Source: Marisa cornuarietis (lineage: Eukaryota > Mollusca > Gastropoda > Architaenioglossa > Ampullariidae). Taken from it: a stretch of 64,000 nucleotides of DNA. Below, piece by piece: positions 1-9,904 of the stretch (its first letter is position 1; the number at the start of each line of letters is the position of its first letter). The stretch spans positions 14,445,501-14,509,500 of the forward strand of contig SMMW01000617.1 of the NCBI GenBank assembly GCA_004794655.1. Reading direction: 5' to 3'. The notes below the pieces were generated by a model. The model worked only from the letters and a program-made list of their open reading frames with translations. It was not told the origin of the DNA and did no database searches. The position numbers were made by a program, and so were the translations under genes.

Positions 1-192
1 CACGTACATACCCACACTTTCACACTCACATCTTTCACATGCACAAACATATAATATTTCACACACGCACACACACGCACTATCTTTCGCAGACACACAC
101 TATATCTTTCAGACACACTTACACACCCACACTTCCACACGCACAAAATATCTTTCATATACACAAACATACAGTATTATCTTTTACACATA

Positions 193-240
<48 letters not shown>

Positions 241-385
241 CACGCACATACACACACCAGCTCACGCGTTACCTTTTAGAGATATATGGTCATACGATTT
301 TTCACAGACGCGGACACATTCTCACAGACACACAGACACACATACACGCGCAGACACGAACACATCACTTTCTGTCTCACAAACA
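1..385. repeat. CA-rich degenerate microsatellite tract
   Basis: The stretch is dominated by (CA)n with interruptions such as CTTTCAC and TATATCTTTCA. The pure core is about 197-238, roughly 21 units. A long open frame through it encodes only His/Thr-rich repeats, so it is not treated as a gene. Confidence 0.9.
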
Positions 386-495
386 TGAGAGAGAAACAGA
401 AAAAAAGAGAAAGTTATAGAAAAAGTAATATAGATAAAGAGAGAGAGAGAGAAGGTAAAAAAGAGAAAGAAAGAAGTGGAGAGAGAAAGAGAGGA
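386..495. repeat. GA/A-rich purine tract
   Basis: A run of AGAGA and GAAAGA motifs follows directly on the CA tract, with one strand almost purely purine. From 496 to the exon at 722 I see only a T-rich stretch that serves as the intron end. Confidence 0.8.
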
Positions 496-721
496 TGTGT
501 CACTCGGACACCAGATGCTTAGAAACTTATCGTGGTCAGTACAGATGATGCACTGTGTCAGGTCGGAGTTCAAAAGACTAATTAAACCTTGGATCGTCCT
601 TTCTTACTTAATGACCCACCGAATGATTCAAGTTTCTTTATTTTTAACAGATATCGATACATGGTTAATATAAGAGGATATCTATGTATTTGTTTATTTA
701 TTTATTTGCACACATTCTCAG

Positions 722-853
722 GACGGGAAAACGGCTTACGACCTGGCCAGAGAGCGCGGTCATCGAGGTGTCATGGCGGTGATCGAGGCAAAACTAAAAG
801 GGACGCAGGACAAGGTGGAGAAGGAGAAGTCTGGCTCCTGTCACATACTATGA
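722..853 (+). CDS. Terminal exon of an ankyrin-repeat protein with a C-terminal CaaX-like motif (partial)
   Basis: A T-rich tract ending in CACATTCTCAG (AG at 720-721) is a good splice acceptor. The exon is open in one frame from 722 to TGA at 851-853, giving 43 residues. It begins DGKTAYDLARERGHRGV, the classic second half of an ankyrin repeat (G-K/T-A-x-D-L-A-R-x-x-G-H). A charged, probably helical tail rich in Lys, Glu and Gln follows. The last four residues are CHIL, which fits a CaaX prenylation box; a final Leu in this family usually favours geranylgeranyl transferase I. Upstream exons lie outside the window, so the parent protein cannot be named. Ankyrin repeats are protein-binding scaffolds, and a prenylated tail would place the protein at a membrane. 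The ankyrin call is firm; prenylation is inference. Confidence 0.72.
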   Translation, partial: DGKTAYDLARERGHRGVMAVIEAKLKGTQDKVEKEKSGSCHIL

Positions 854-1615
854 CACTCCTACCCTGACACATATTGTGACACTCCTGGCATGACAGTTGC
901 TGGACGCAGATCTTGGTGCAGACCTGTGGGGCATAGACTCAAAATGTAACAGATTGGAGTGCCACAATCGTCAGACCTTGGTGAATTCACGAGAGGCGCA
1001 GACGACGCGGACTTGTGTGGCAAAACTGATTTTTTTCTGCAGAAATTCATGGTTCCCAAACGTTTTGGTTGTGTTATTATTGTTGTTTTATTTTCGTCTT
1101 TTGTCATTCATTCAAACACGATGATTGTTACATATTTATGAAATTACGTGGTATTTTAAAACTATATTGGTAGAAGACAATGGATGACAATATTCAGACA
1201 TTTTACAAGATTTGTTTACTTCAGTGTGTGCAATATAATGTATATACATTTTTCTGTTACTGATTTTATTTGTTGTGGGGAAAATAAAAAAGAAAGAAGC
1301 TGAATAATCCCTCTTTCACCTTTCGCGCTATTGTGACTATTGGTGGTGTAAACGCTACAGATTCCATTACAAGTTATGGCGAACAGCGCTTTATTGCAAG
1401 GGAGGCAATCCACCGTTGAACAATGGATCAAGTAATGTGTCTAATATGGTGTTACTTCCCCTACATCGCGCGGCACTAAACAGTTTCGTTCCCATGTAAT
1501 TTCGGCTTTCATTTTTTTATTATTATATTTTTTCCCTCACCGGTTTTAGCATAAAATAATCTCAATAATCTTGTGTCTTTAAATACATTATGCAATAAAA
1601 TATTAGGAAAGAACA
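854..1615 (+). other. Probable 3' UTR of the ankyrin-repeat gene
   Basis: No convincing coding exon follows the TGA. Canonical AATAAA signals occur at 1283-1288 and 1594-1599, either of which could end the transcript. A short tandem of TGACAC/TGTGACACTCCT units straddles the stop (about 839-895). The assignment rests on position only. Confidence 0.4.
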
Positions 1616-2278
1616 TGGGCCTGTTGATCAAACGGTGTTGTGTCTAGGTCTTTCCGTAGGCCGTAGTCATGAAGCGAGGGTAGGTCGTTGTCCTGTGGGC
1701 GATGTGGAAAATTCATGGACAACCCTTTGCTTCCGAATTATAAATAAAGCGGTGTCCAGACCCTGCACATGACTCATGGCCCTGGGAGCATAGAAACATG
1801 AAATAATGTCCGGGGTCTCTGGGGCTCGCATATTGTAACTACGAATGCAAGAATTATAAGCGTTTCCTTGAGTTCCCGACTTTGCTTTGTGGAAATGAGT
1901 TATTCTTGTTTTAGAACTCCGGGCCTTGGGTGTGACACCAGCTGTTTGCAGGAATACCCGTCGGCGAGTTTCTTCTATATACTTTGTGCGCGTGGGTAGG
2001 TGGGTGCGTGCGTGCGTGCGTGCGTGCGTGTGTGTGTGTGTGTGCACATGATAAATACACATAATACCCATTGTAAATCATTCTATCAAGCTCGATCCAT
2101 GTTACAAATCTCATGGCCAGGCGTCAAAATATAAAGAAGATAAAATATGCAGAAGAACGGGCGGTATTCAAGTTTATTGAGTTGGAGAACGATCCAGGGA
2201 GAAGTAGAAGAAAAAGGAGAAAGAATAAATGATTTTCTCTACTGAAGCCTGTCGCTTCGTAGTCCAGCTTGGTAATTT
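1616..2278. other. No gene seen; contains a TGCG/GT microsatellite
   Basis: (TGCG)n passing into (GT)n occupies about 2003-2044. The remainder shows no exon, RNA or recognisable element. Confidence 0.6.
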
Positions 2279-2400
2279 TTGATTCAATTCAAATTTATTT
2301 TCATAAGGAAAGTTTAAACATGTTTCCACATTAATTTAAGAAAGTATAAAATAATATAACATTATACAGTGGTCTTGTATGAAACATCTTATTTTACAAC
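2279..2400 (-). repeat. Possible retroelement 3' tail
   Basis: The motif TTGATTCAATTCAAATTTATTTT, read on the other strand, resembles the AATAAATTTGAATTGAA-type 3' ends of invertebrate non-LTR retrotransposons. No coding part remains, so this is a weak call. Confidence 0.25.
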
Positions 2401-2578
2401 CTATACCCCCCCCCACCCAAAAAAAAAAAGGATTAAGGAAAGAAATGTATTTCTCGCATTAACCAAGAGAAGGGACACAGCTAGATATTAATTTATTCAA
2501 CGTCTCCTTATTTTTCGTTTTCGTCTATTCTTCTTGTTCTGCTTTTTCATTTTCATCTCTGCTCTCCTCTTCTCACAG

Positions 2579-2716
2579 CGTGGGGGACGATTCGTGTTCT
2601 TCGCTGTCGGTCGGGACCTGGAATGCGCGGGGAACCTGCACTATTCTGATCTGACCTTTGACCTGCATGACCGAGCGTGGGAACAGTTCAAGCAAAGAGA
2701 TTTGATTCATGGGTAG
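2579..2716 (+). CDS. Unidentified exon-like ORF (partial)
   Basis: A strong pyrimidine-rich acceptor (CTCTCCTCTTCTCACAG, AG at 2577-2578) precedes 45 in-frame codons and TAG at 2714-2716. The encoded segment runs RGGRFVFFAVGRDLECAGN, then HYSDLTFDLHDRAWEQFK. Its balanced composition and higher GC than the flanks look like real coding sequence. I do not recognise the family. It could be a terminal exon, or an internal exon using the weak GT donor at 2713-2714 (TGG|GTAGCC). Its relation to the ankyrin exon upstream is unknown: two poly(A) signals intervene, so it may belong to another gene. It ends 16 bases before a transposon target duplication. Confidence 0.42.
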   Translation, partial: RGGRFVFFAVGRDLECAGNLHYSDLTFDLHDRAWEQFKQRDLIHG

Positions 2717-2861
2717 CCTCACAAGTGACCCTAAGGCTAGCCTCACACACATCGAATTTTCGCCGTGCGCCGTGGACGGCGACACGCCGTGCATTCCTCA
2801 AACACGCCTTGAACTAGACGGCGCGTATGGGGCGCCAAGAGGGGAATTTTCTCAAATTTGC

Positions 2862-3013
2862 TATTTCTAGCTATACATTGCAATGTATAATTATAGAATG
2901 CTATGTATAGCTATACATTGCATGTTATACTTATACAATTCATTCTATACTTATAGATTGCATTCTATAGCTATACATTGCATTCTATACTTATAGAATG
3001 CAATGTATAGCTA
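2862..3013. repeat. Palindromic AT-rich minisatellite inside the transposon
   Basis: Tandem variants of TATAGCTATACATTGCATTC alternate with their reverse complement at a period of about 40 bp. The segment 2968-3013 is a perfect inverted repeat with two 22-bp arms and a 2-base spacer. A further partial copy lies at 3111-3142. Confidence 0.8.
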
Positions 3014-3223
3014 GAGAGAGAGAAAAACTCGGTAAAAACCGAAGTGTTTCATTTATATTATACTCAGAAGTTGCTATCCAATTCACTTTATATATATACC
3101 TTTCAATTCTTTAGCTATAGAATGCATTCTAGCTATACATTGTGTTTATATTTGATTGAAAAACAAAGAAAAAGACGACGAAATAGAAGTATATGGGTAC
3201 ACCCACTAAACATTCGGCGACCT

Positions 3224-3318
3224 ATTACTGGCGCATTCATCCGGAAATAGTTAAAAAAAAACAACTTGTTTTGATCACTTCTCAGCTCAGCAAAAAGACT
3301 GATGAATGCGCCAGTGAT
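3224..3318. repeat. Inverted repeat, 18-bp arms
   Basis: ATTACTGGCGCATTCATC (3224-3241) and GATGAATGCGCCAGTGAT (3301-3318) pair with one mismatch across a 59-base loop. This may be a nested miniature element or a structural motif of the host transposon. Confidence 0.6.
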
Positions 3319-4407
3319 GAAATTTTCACAACAGTTGTACATGTATACCGAAAAGAAAAGGCGGAGTAATGATATTTGCCACTTACTCCTTAAGTGTTAA
3401 TCATTATTAAATATATTTATACTCTTAAATGACCATTCTTTATATTATTCATCTATCCTTGGCGTGTTTAATTGTTGGTTTAGATCTTAAATGTCCTTTT
3501 GTAATCTATCTTCCACAAATTAAGCAAGTATTTCAACTGGTTGTGACACTATTCTGAGTATCTTTTTTTCTTTTTTGTTATATAAAGTGAGGGGAGAGAA
3601 AGAAAAAAAGATAGTGAGTTAGGGGTAGAAAGAGTTTAATCCTCTCTCTGTCTTTTGTGAAACTCTTCTGCGTTTCTGCTTTTGTAAGGTCTTCCTAGAA
3701 ATTATTACTACATGCAATACCATATGTTACTATATACTATATGCTCTCCATGGGGAGTGAAAATCTTTAGAGGAAGCGTATTTAAACCAATAAAGTTGCT
3801 TATGTTCATATGTATTCTGTTTACTTTGCCGCTCTTCATCTGGTAAAGTATATATGCACTTCGATATTGAACAAAATATACTGTATGCAGCATGCAGGTC
3901 TTTTTTTAATGGAGTACACTAGAATCCATCGCAAATCTCCTCTAACTCTCTGTCTCTGTAGTTTTATTAGCACATCAATATCTATATCATATTGATCTAA
4001 ATCTGCATCAAACTTCTCTGCTTGTTCTGTAGACATCTTCAAATACAAATCAAGAAACACTTAGAATAGATAAACGCAAACCACCAGGCAACGTGGCAGC
4101 TGACCATAAGAGAACGCGCACGTGGCGATTCAGTGTTGTGCGCATGCGCTAGAGGGGAGGGGGAGTCCACACGGCGCCAGTCGACCAGTGTGATGCTCCC
4201 ATTTGAAGCAATAGTTATCAACGCGGTATGGACGCCGTGCAATGGTTGATACGCTCCGTGGTGTCCACACCCGCCGTGAACGGCAAAAGGCCGGACGGCG
4301 TCTCATTCGATACTGTGAGTTGACCCATTGACTTCTTCAGTTATCAAAAAGCACGGCGCCGCGCTGTCCACGGCGCACGGCGGAAATTCGATGTAAGGCC
4401 AGCCTAA

Positions 4408-5114
4408 CTTTGACTGCAGGTCGCTTTTCTGATATTTCTAAAGTACCAGAAGAAAAATGGCAAACGTGGCAGGTGTATCTTTACAAAAAACAAACAAACA
4501 AACAAACAAACAAAACAAAAAAACAAACAAACAAAAAACAAAACAAACAAACAAACAAACAAAATGGAGCGGTTATTGACTCGGTGAAGACGACAGGGTT
4601 TGGAAGAGCCTGAATGAAAAAAAAAAAAAATCGTGAGAAAAAAATGTGGGCTGATAATTGAGATAAAGCGAAATTTGGCGAGCGAATTGAGGTGAAGCTT
4701 TCATGCAGAGAGATCAGCAGTCATTTACTCTTGAGGATGAAAAAAAAAAGTCTGGGTTAGCTGCAATGGACTTGGTGACCTATCGGTCGTCCCTGTTCTC
4801 ACTTGGTCAGAAGAGTCGTCAGTTGGTTGACTGCTTCTGCAGCAGATTTGGCAGATGCAAGACAGAGGTGACGGACGTAGACAACACAGTCAGTCCCAGG
4901 ACAATTGTATCAATTATCAGGACCTACTGTGCTTTTAAAATATGCCGGCTGCCGAAAGTTAAGTCACTGAATACACTAATCTTTTATTGCGATGCACGCT
5001 GAGAACTGGCGACAAAATGGTCCAGTGCAAGTTAATGAACGAATAAATGCTTTCAGGAGCTAGACGAATTGTTCCTAGCTTCTCGCACTGTGATGCTTTT
5101 TATATATATATATA
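4408..5114. other. No gene seen; CAAA and poly-A simple repeats
   Basis: (CAAA)n occupies about 4483-4564, with A-runs near 4618-4631 and 4740-4749. A 300-base open frame at 4703-5002 has no recognisable domain and no clear splice context. (TA)7 at 5101-5114 is the insertion context of the next element. Confidence 0.55.
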
Positions 5115-5413
5115 CAGGTAGTCCTCGGGTTACGACGTTGATCCGTTCTTACGCGGCGTCGTAAACCGAATTTCGACGTAAGTCGGATCATACGTTCATA
5201 CAGTACTGTACCATAATAACAGGAGATTCGTTTTCTTCGTGTAACCGGGTACAGTGTACAGTACACTACTGTACTGGACTCTATGACTTCCGCCGCACGT
5301 GGAATGAGGGGTACGTACAGTTCGACTTACGACGGTAAACCTCGTAAGTCGGAATGAGCGTCGTACCCACGAAACGACGTAACTCGAGACCGTCGTAACT
5401 CGAGGACTACCTG
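5115..5413. mobile_element. pogo/Tigger-like MITE, 299 bp
   Basis: The left end is CAGGTAGTCCTCGGGTTACG. The right end, read on the other strand, is CAGGTAGTCCTCGAGTTACG, so the roughly 23-bp terminal repeats differ at one base. TA flanks both sides (5113-5114 and 5414-5415), the target duplication of Tc1/mariner/pogo elements. CAGG-type ends followed by CCTCG are typical of Tigger relatives. The interior has internal palindromes around CGTAAGTCGGA and no coding capacity. The near-intact ends suggest a fairly recent insertion. Confidence 0.8.
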
Positions 5414-5415
5414 TA

Positions 5416-5547
5416 TGTAAGTAGAGATGAAAAGATGGCGGCGAAAAAACTGTGCACAGTTATGTAGAGATGTGTCCCATGTGAATCAAGAGTGTAGAAA
5501 TGGAAGCAAAACCAGCGTCGGATTTAGAAATGTCCCGATGTCCCGAC

Positions 5548-5586
<39 letters not shown>

Positions 5587-6663
5587 ACGCACGCACGCAC
5601 GCACGCACAATCTCTCCCTTATCATTTTTGCCTTTCTGAAATTATTTAAGAATGTGTTGCAGGTGAAAAAGCAAAATTAAAGTTTCTTTCTTTCCTTTTT
5701 TCCCCAGTCTGTCTTCAGTTTCGTATGATCGTGATGCTTTCTTTATAAAAAAAAAGTAGAGATGAAAAGATGTCGGCGCAAAAAAAAACAACAACAACAA
5801 CAACAACAAAAAAGCAGCAAAACCAACTGTGCATAGTGATAGAGCTGTAGGTGTCCCCTGTGTATCAAGAATGTAGAAAGGGAAGCAAAACCAGCGACGG
5901 AAGTTTCTTTCTTTTCTTTTTTGCCAGTCGTTGTACAGTTTCTTATGATGGTTAGAAAATTAAAAATGAATGTAAAATTGTGAAAAAAATAAATTGTCCA
6001 CGAAAACAGTTCTTCAGTTTAATAATGACGAATTATCGACGATTCACGAATGATGAATGATCGACATGATGAAAGTTACGAAAGGGTAAATAAAATCTTC
6101 AAGAACAACATAAGATGTTGCTAAAAACTCGGCTGTGAATTTTGAAGTGCAGAAAGGGGTCAAGCTTTTCCTTGGTTTTAATATAATAAGCTGAGCAAAC
6201 AACTTAAATGAAACTACACTTTTAGAAAAAACAAATTCTTTGATCGAAGGTACGATTATACCTTTGCAAAGAGAGAGAGAGAGAGGGGGGGGGGGCTCTA
6301 AAGTGGTTTGGTGAATTATGGGCCCTCGGCGGCTTTTTACCAACGATAAACAGAATATTGAAGATGTCTTGTGGAGATATAAGGTCCCTGGGGGCGTTTA
6401 GGCAAAAATCCAGAGAAATATTCTCAAGTTAGAGACGCCGAGCAGATTGAAATGAAAGGTCTAGTTGGGTGCACATTTTTTTTCGTATGACTGGGTAAAG
6501 TTCAGTATAAAACATTATTTTTAAATATTTACGTGAGGAACCCTTTCCTTTCTCGACATACACACCTACATATTTCACCATGCACAGAAGCGGGTCAACA
6601 GAATTGTACATGAATACCTTTAGTTTGTGATGGGCAGTAGAGGAGGAGACAGCAACTGTTAAT
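5416..6663. other. No gene seen; simple repeats and a local duplicated segment
   Basis: (CA)n/(CGCA)n runs at about 5548-5609, (CAA)n near 5788-5810 and (GA)n followed by a G-run at 6271-6295. Stretches 5421-5530 and 5757-5905 share the phrase order AGAGATGAAAAGATG...GGCG, TGTCCC...TATCAAGA/AATCAAGA and GGAAGCAAAACCAGCG, so they look like an old tandem duplication of about 340 bp. Confidence 0.5.
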
Positions 6664-6826
6664 TAGTCGTCCATGTGGATATACGTGATAGATATAAATG
6701 ATGGATAGAAATGGATAAATGTGATAGACCTTGTGAATATAAATGTATACAAGCGTATTTTTCGAGAAAGGAAGGGGGTGTATATTTACCTAGACTTTGG
6801 GAAATAGTATTTTGAGCTCAAGAGTG
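6664..6826 (+). repeat. Exact 163-bp direct repeat, copy 1
   Basis: The block starts TAGTCGTCCATGTGG and ends TTGAGCTCAAGAGTG. It matches 7746-7908 base for base by eye. It does not begin TG or end CA, and I see no target duplication, so an LTR is unlikely. Confidence 0.92.
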
Positions 6827-7745
6827 CCCATTTATTAGAACCATTTAAATCAGCCATGTATTGTGTTTGGATGCAACAACAATTTCACCGCAGATAATGT
6901 ATTTAATTTCATTTTGCTACCACAGACACACACACACACACACACGCTCCCAGAGAGAGAAAGAGAGAGAGAAACATGTGACATTAATACATTCACGTAA
7001 AATACAAACGGTAGTATCCCTACCTCAGCTACTTCTTAACATGAGAATACAGATACAATTGACATTTTTTCGTGATGATATGGAAATGTATTATCATGGG
7101 TTTGTATAACAATGGTTTGCGCGCCTTTACTTCCATTACTTTACACAATCATGCACACTATAATTTAGACAATAATTGATGCCAATTGTAGCTTATTATA
7201 CGCTTCACTGTTCACATGTTTTGGTGACAGGCTTTCGTAGTATCCATTATCCTGAATAAACATTGAGACAAGACGAATCACATCTAACACCGCATACATC
7301 TGTCTTTCACTTCATAGTCGTGTTGCTTTACAGAAGAGCACTATCACTAAGTTATTAAAGGGATTCTCACCTATATATTCAGTATATTCAGACTCAAAAG
7401 TGGCATTAATTACGACAACAATATCACTAAGTTTCACGATTTCTTCTGTGGGTTTTTTTTTTTCGCCTTTGCTGACCCGCATCTATCCAAAAACTTCGAC
7501 TGAAATGCGAAGCTGATTTCACTAGAATGTCAGGGAGGCATCATTATGGGTTAATTTTTCTCAGGGCTGCATCCGCTGTTTCCGTATCATCTAAAGACGT
7601 GGCCGTGGTTATGACGGGTTTACATTACTGGCCGGAAATCGTATCGCCAAACGAAGGAATTTGAGAGGCCATTGAGGGTTCTACAAGTGGGATGAGGTCT
7701 TCAAACGTCTTCAACGTGGTTTGCTCTGTCGCTCGAATGCCACTC
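6827..7745. other. Unique spacer between the 163-bp repeats
   Basis: It holds a short (CA)n/(GA)n microsatellite (about 6921-6974) and AT-rich sequence. No exon, RNA gene or element is recognisable. Confidence 0.55.
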
Positions 7746-7908
7746 TAGTCGTCCATGTGGATATACGTGATAGATATAAATGATGGATAGAAATGGATAA
7801 ATGTGATAGACCTTGTGAATATAAATGTATACAAGCGTATTTTTCGAGAAAGGAAGGGGGTGTATATTTACCTAGACTTTGGGAAATAGTATTTTGAGCT
7901 CAAGAGTG
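7746..7908 (+). repeat. Exact 163-bp direct repeat, copy 2
   Basis: Identical by eye to 6664-6826, exactly 1082 bases downstream in the same orientation. Flanks differ immediately on both sides. Confidence 0.92.
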
Positions 7909-8326
7909 TTGGCAGATTCGTGTTGCTGACCTCTGCTTGGGGGAAAGGGGGAGGAGGGGTGGGAAGTGATTACACAGACACTGGAAAGGGTCAATGCGGG
8001 TGAACCTCGCCGGCGTCGAAGAATTTGTATGTTTGCTGAATGGAGCAGCTGTGGCTTCATTTCAACACAAATCGCAATGAGGAAAGCGAATTTGGCGAAG
8101 AGACACGATTTTCTACGGGTCCAGGAGGTGGGGAGGGTTTAGTGCTGAGAGGGAAGGGGGGTGGAGTGAAGAGAAACGAGAAACTGCATGGAGGTGCTTA
8201 AAAGATTTTGTTTTGTTGTGCGTGTATTCATCTTGCAGGAGTGTCCTGCTCTGGCTGCTATACACCATCGCTCTTTGGTGTGGTTAATACTGTGACCAAA
8301 CCGCAACATCTGTGGTGCGTGGTGTA
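7909..8326. other. No feature seen
   Basis: Mixed-composition sequence with several G-rich runs (GGGGGAAAGGGGGAGG near 7938). No convincing coding or repeat signal. Confidence 0.5.
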
Positions 8327-8535
8327 TTGTCACTGTGACAAATCTACACGTCACTGCGGACGTCCCTGAATGGTTTCATAATGACAAACATCGCTGAATA
8401 GTTCATGTGACAAACAGTCACGGACTAGCTGTGACAAACGTCCCTGTATAATTTTGACAGGCGGCGCTGTGTAGTTATCACGACATATGCCGCTGAATAA
8501 TTAATATGGTCAACTAAACAGTTAAATGACAAACG
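8327..8535 (+). repeat. Degenerate minisatellite, about 25-bp unit (TGACAAAC...CTGAATAGTT)
   Basis: Eight or nine diverged units recur, each built on TGACAAAC followed by a CCCTGAATAGTT-like half. Examples start near 8380, 8408, 8431 and 8457. Units vary from about 22 to 27 bases. No protein frame runs through them. Confidence 0.6.
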
Positions 8536-9186
8536 GCCTGGAGGGACAGCTACAGGCTGTGTGATAATGTGGAGGAAAAGGAGGATGGGGGACATGGAGA
8601 AGACCGGCCACCCGTGGGAGCGTTTTCAGAAACCTGTTAGCCGGCCGCTTTTAACAACACACACACACACAGACACTCACACACACAGAGCAGAGTGAGA
8701 GATGGGGGAGGGGGGGGGAGAACAGATGCTAACGGGAGGCTCGCTTGAATGAAGGAATGAATGAGTCTATAAGGAGTCTGGTCGTCGATGAGCGGGAGTC
8801 ATGCACGGGATGAAAAGTGTGTGCGTGGGGGTGGGGGGTGGGGAAGGGGAGAGTTTTCCGTGAACAGCATTCTGTTAAAGCAGAATATTTTTCATCAGAT
8901 GTATGTTAAGGGACTGTTAAATAGCTTGACGTGTAACATCGTAATGATAAGCAAACGGCAGGAACCGTTAGTCAGATAAAAATAAAAACTTGGTGAAAAG
9001 GGCGATTTCTTTCTCTCGTTCTTTGTGCCTGCTGTCGTGCTTCGTGTGTCGCGCATGCGATGTGATTAGTGTATTTAGTGATTACTTGAAACATGTTCAT
9101 TGTGAATGCTTCCTTTGTTTCCTAAATATGCTTTACAAAAATGATCAGAGAAACAGATTTTTTTTGTGCTTTGAAAACAACCATAG
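8536..9186. other. No gene seen
   Basis: Interrupted (CA)n at about 8657-8687 and G-rich stretches at 8705-8719 and 8827-8850. An open frame at 8990-9340 is low complexity at its end because it runs into the next tandem array. Confidence 0.5.
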
Positions 9187-9335
9187 CCTCAGTATGTTCG
9201 ACCTCGTAGTTCAGACTCCGACCGTGAGGTTTTACCCAATAGTTCAAGCACCGACCCCAAGGGGTCAATATGCTCAACCTAGATGTTCAGGCACCGAACC
9301 TTGCGGTCAATATGCTGGGAAATTCAGGCACCGCC
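9187..9335 (+). repeat. Degenerate minisatellite, about 43-bp unit
   Basis: Three to four diverged copies carry GGTCAATATGCTCAACC followed by TTCAGGCACCGA. The clearest copies lie at about 9264-9305 and 9306-9335, with older ones upstream from 9193. Confidence 0.6.
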
Positions 9336-9844
9336 TCTAACTGAAAGACACAAGACCACACCTTGTTGGGCGGACTTGTGGTATCAGTATTCTAACAGCA
9401 AATGTAATAGACACCGGAAACCAGATGGATATTTTCCAGCCAGACTAGTCTCCTCCGATCCTCCCCCTCTCTCCTTTCCCCCCGTCCCCTACTGATTCTA
9501 CCCGGTACCCCCCCCCCCCAACTTGCCAGCCCTGAATCACGCGGCTGTGCGGGCCGCCCTTTAAAGGTCATTGACCTCATCTGAGGCCTCATTGCCTTTT
9601 GTTCCCAGCCTGCTCTGTCAAGGTCAGCTAACAAAAGTCTCCCCTTGAGAGTTCAGAAGTACTCTAATGAAGACCAAAGAAGAAAAGGCATAGTAACGGT
9701 GCCGTGCGCTTGTGGCAGATGTGAAGGCAGTCACCGGAGCAAGACAATGTGTGAGACAAAGCAAAGTAACAAACCTAATGAATGAATGAAAAATACGTAA
9801 ACGTGGGAAGAAGTCATGTTGTCGACAACTATTCGCTCGCTTAG

Positions 9845-9880
9845 GCTTCTCTGTTGTTGTTGTTGTTGTTGTTGTTGTGT
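9845..9880. repeat. (GTT)n trinucleotide microsatellite
   Basis: About nine GTT units just upstream of the SINE. The region 9336-9844 shows no other feature. Confidence 0.85.
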
Positions 9881-9904
9881 CTGCTCTTTACTGGTCTTAG
9901 TTAT

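Larger units (their letters stand above)
2735..4404. mobile_element. PIF/Harbinger-like non-autonomous DNA transposon, 1.67 kb
   Basis: The left end starts GGCTAGCCTCACACACATCG. The right end, read on the other strand, starts GGCTGGCCTTACATCG. Both continue with ATCGAATTTYCGCCGTGCGCCGTGGAC, giving terminal inverted repeats of about 55 bp with a few gaps and mismatches. The 3-bp sequence TAA directly flanks both ends (2732-2734 and 4405-4407), matching the TWA target duplication of PIF/Harbinger transposons. No transposase frame is visible, so the element would depend on a relative. The subterminal parts are GC-rich with repeated GCCGTG motifs, while the middle is AT-rich and carries its own palindromic array. 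Superfamily assignment is inferred from the duplication. Confidence 0.68.

Noticed and set aside
39..419. 126-codon open frame at the window start
   Set aside because: It is the translation of a CA microsatellite.
4137..4148. NRF1-like TGCGCATGCGC palindrome as a promoter
   Set aside because: It lies inside the GC-rich end of the PIF-like transposon with no transcript evidence, so it is more likely part of the element.
6664..7908. TRIM-like or LTR retrotransposon formed by the 163-bp repeats
   Set aside because: No TG...CA ends, primer-binding site, polypurine tract or target duplication.
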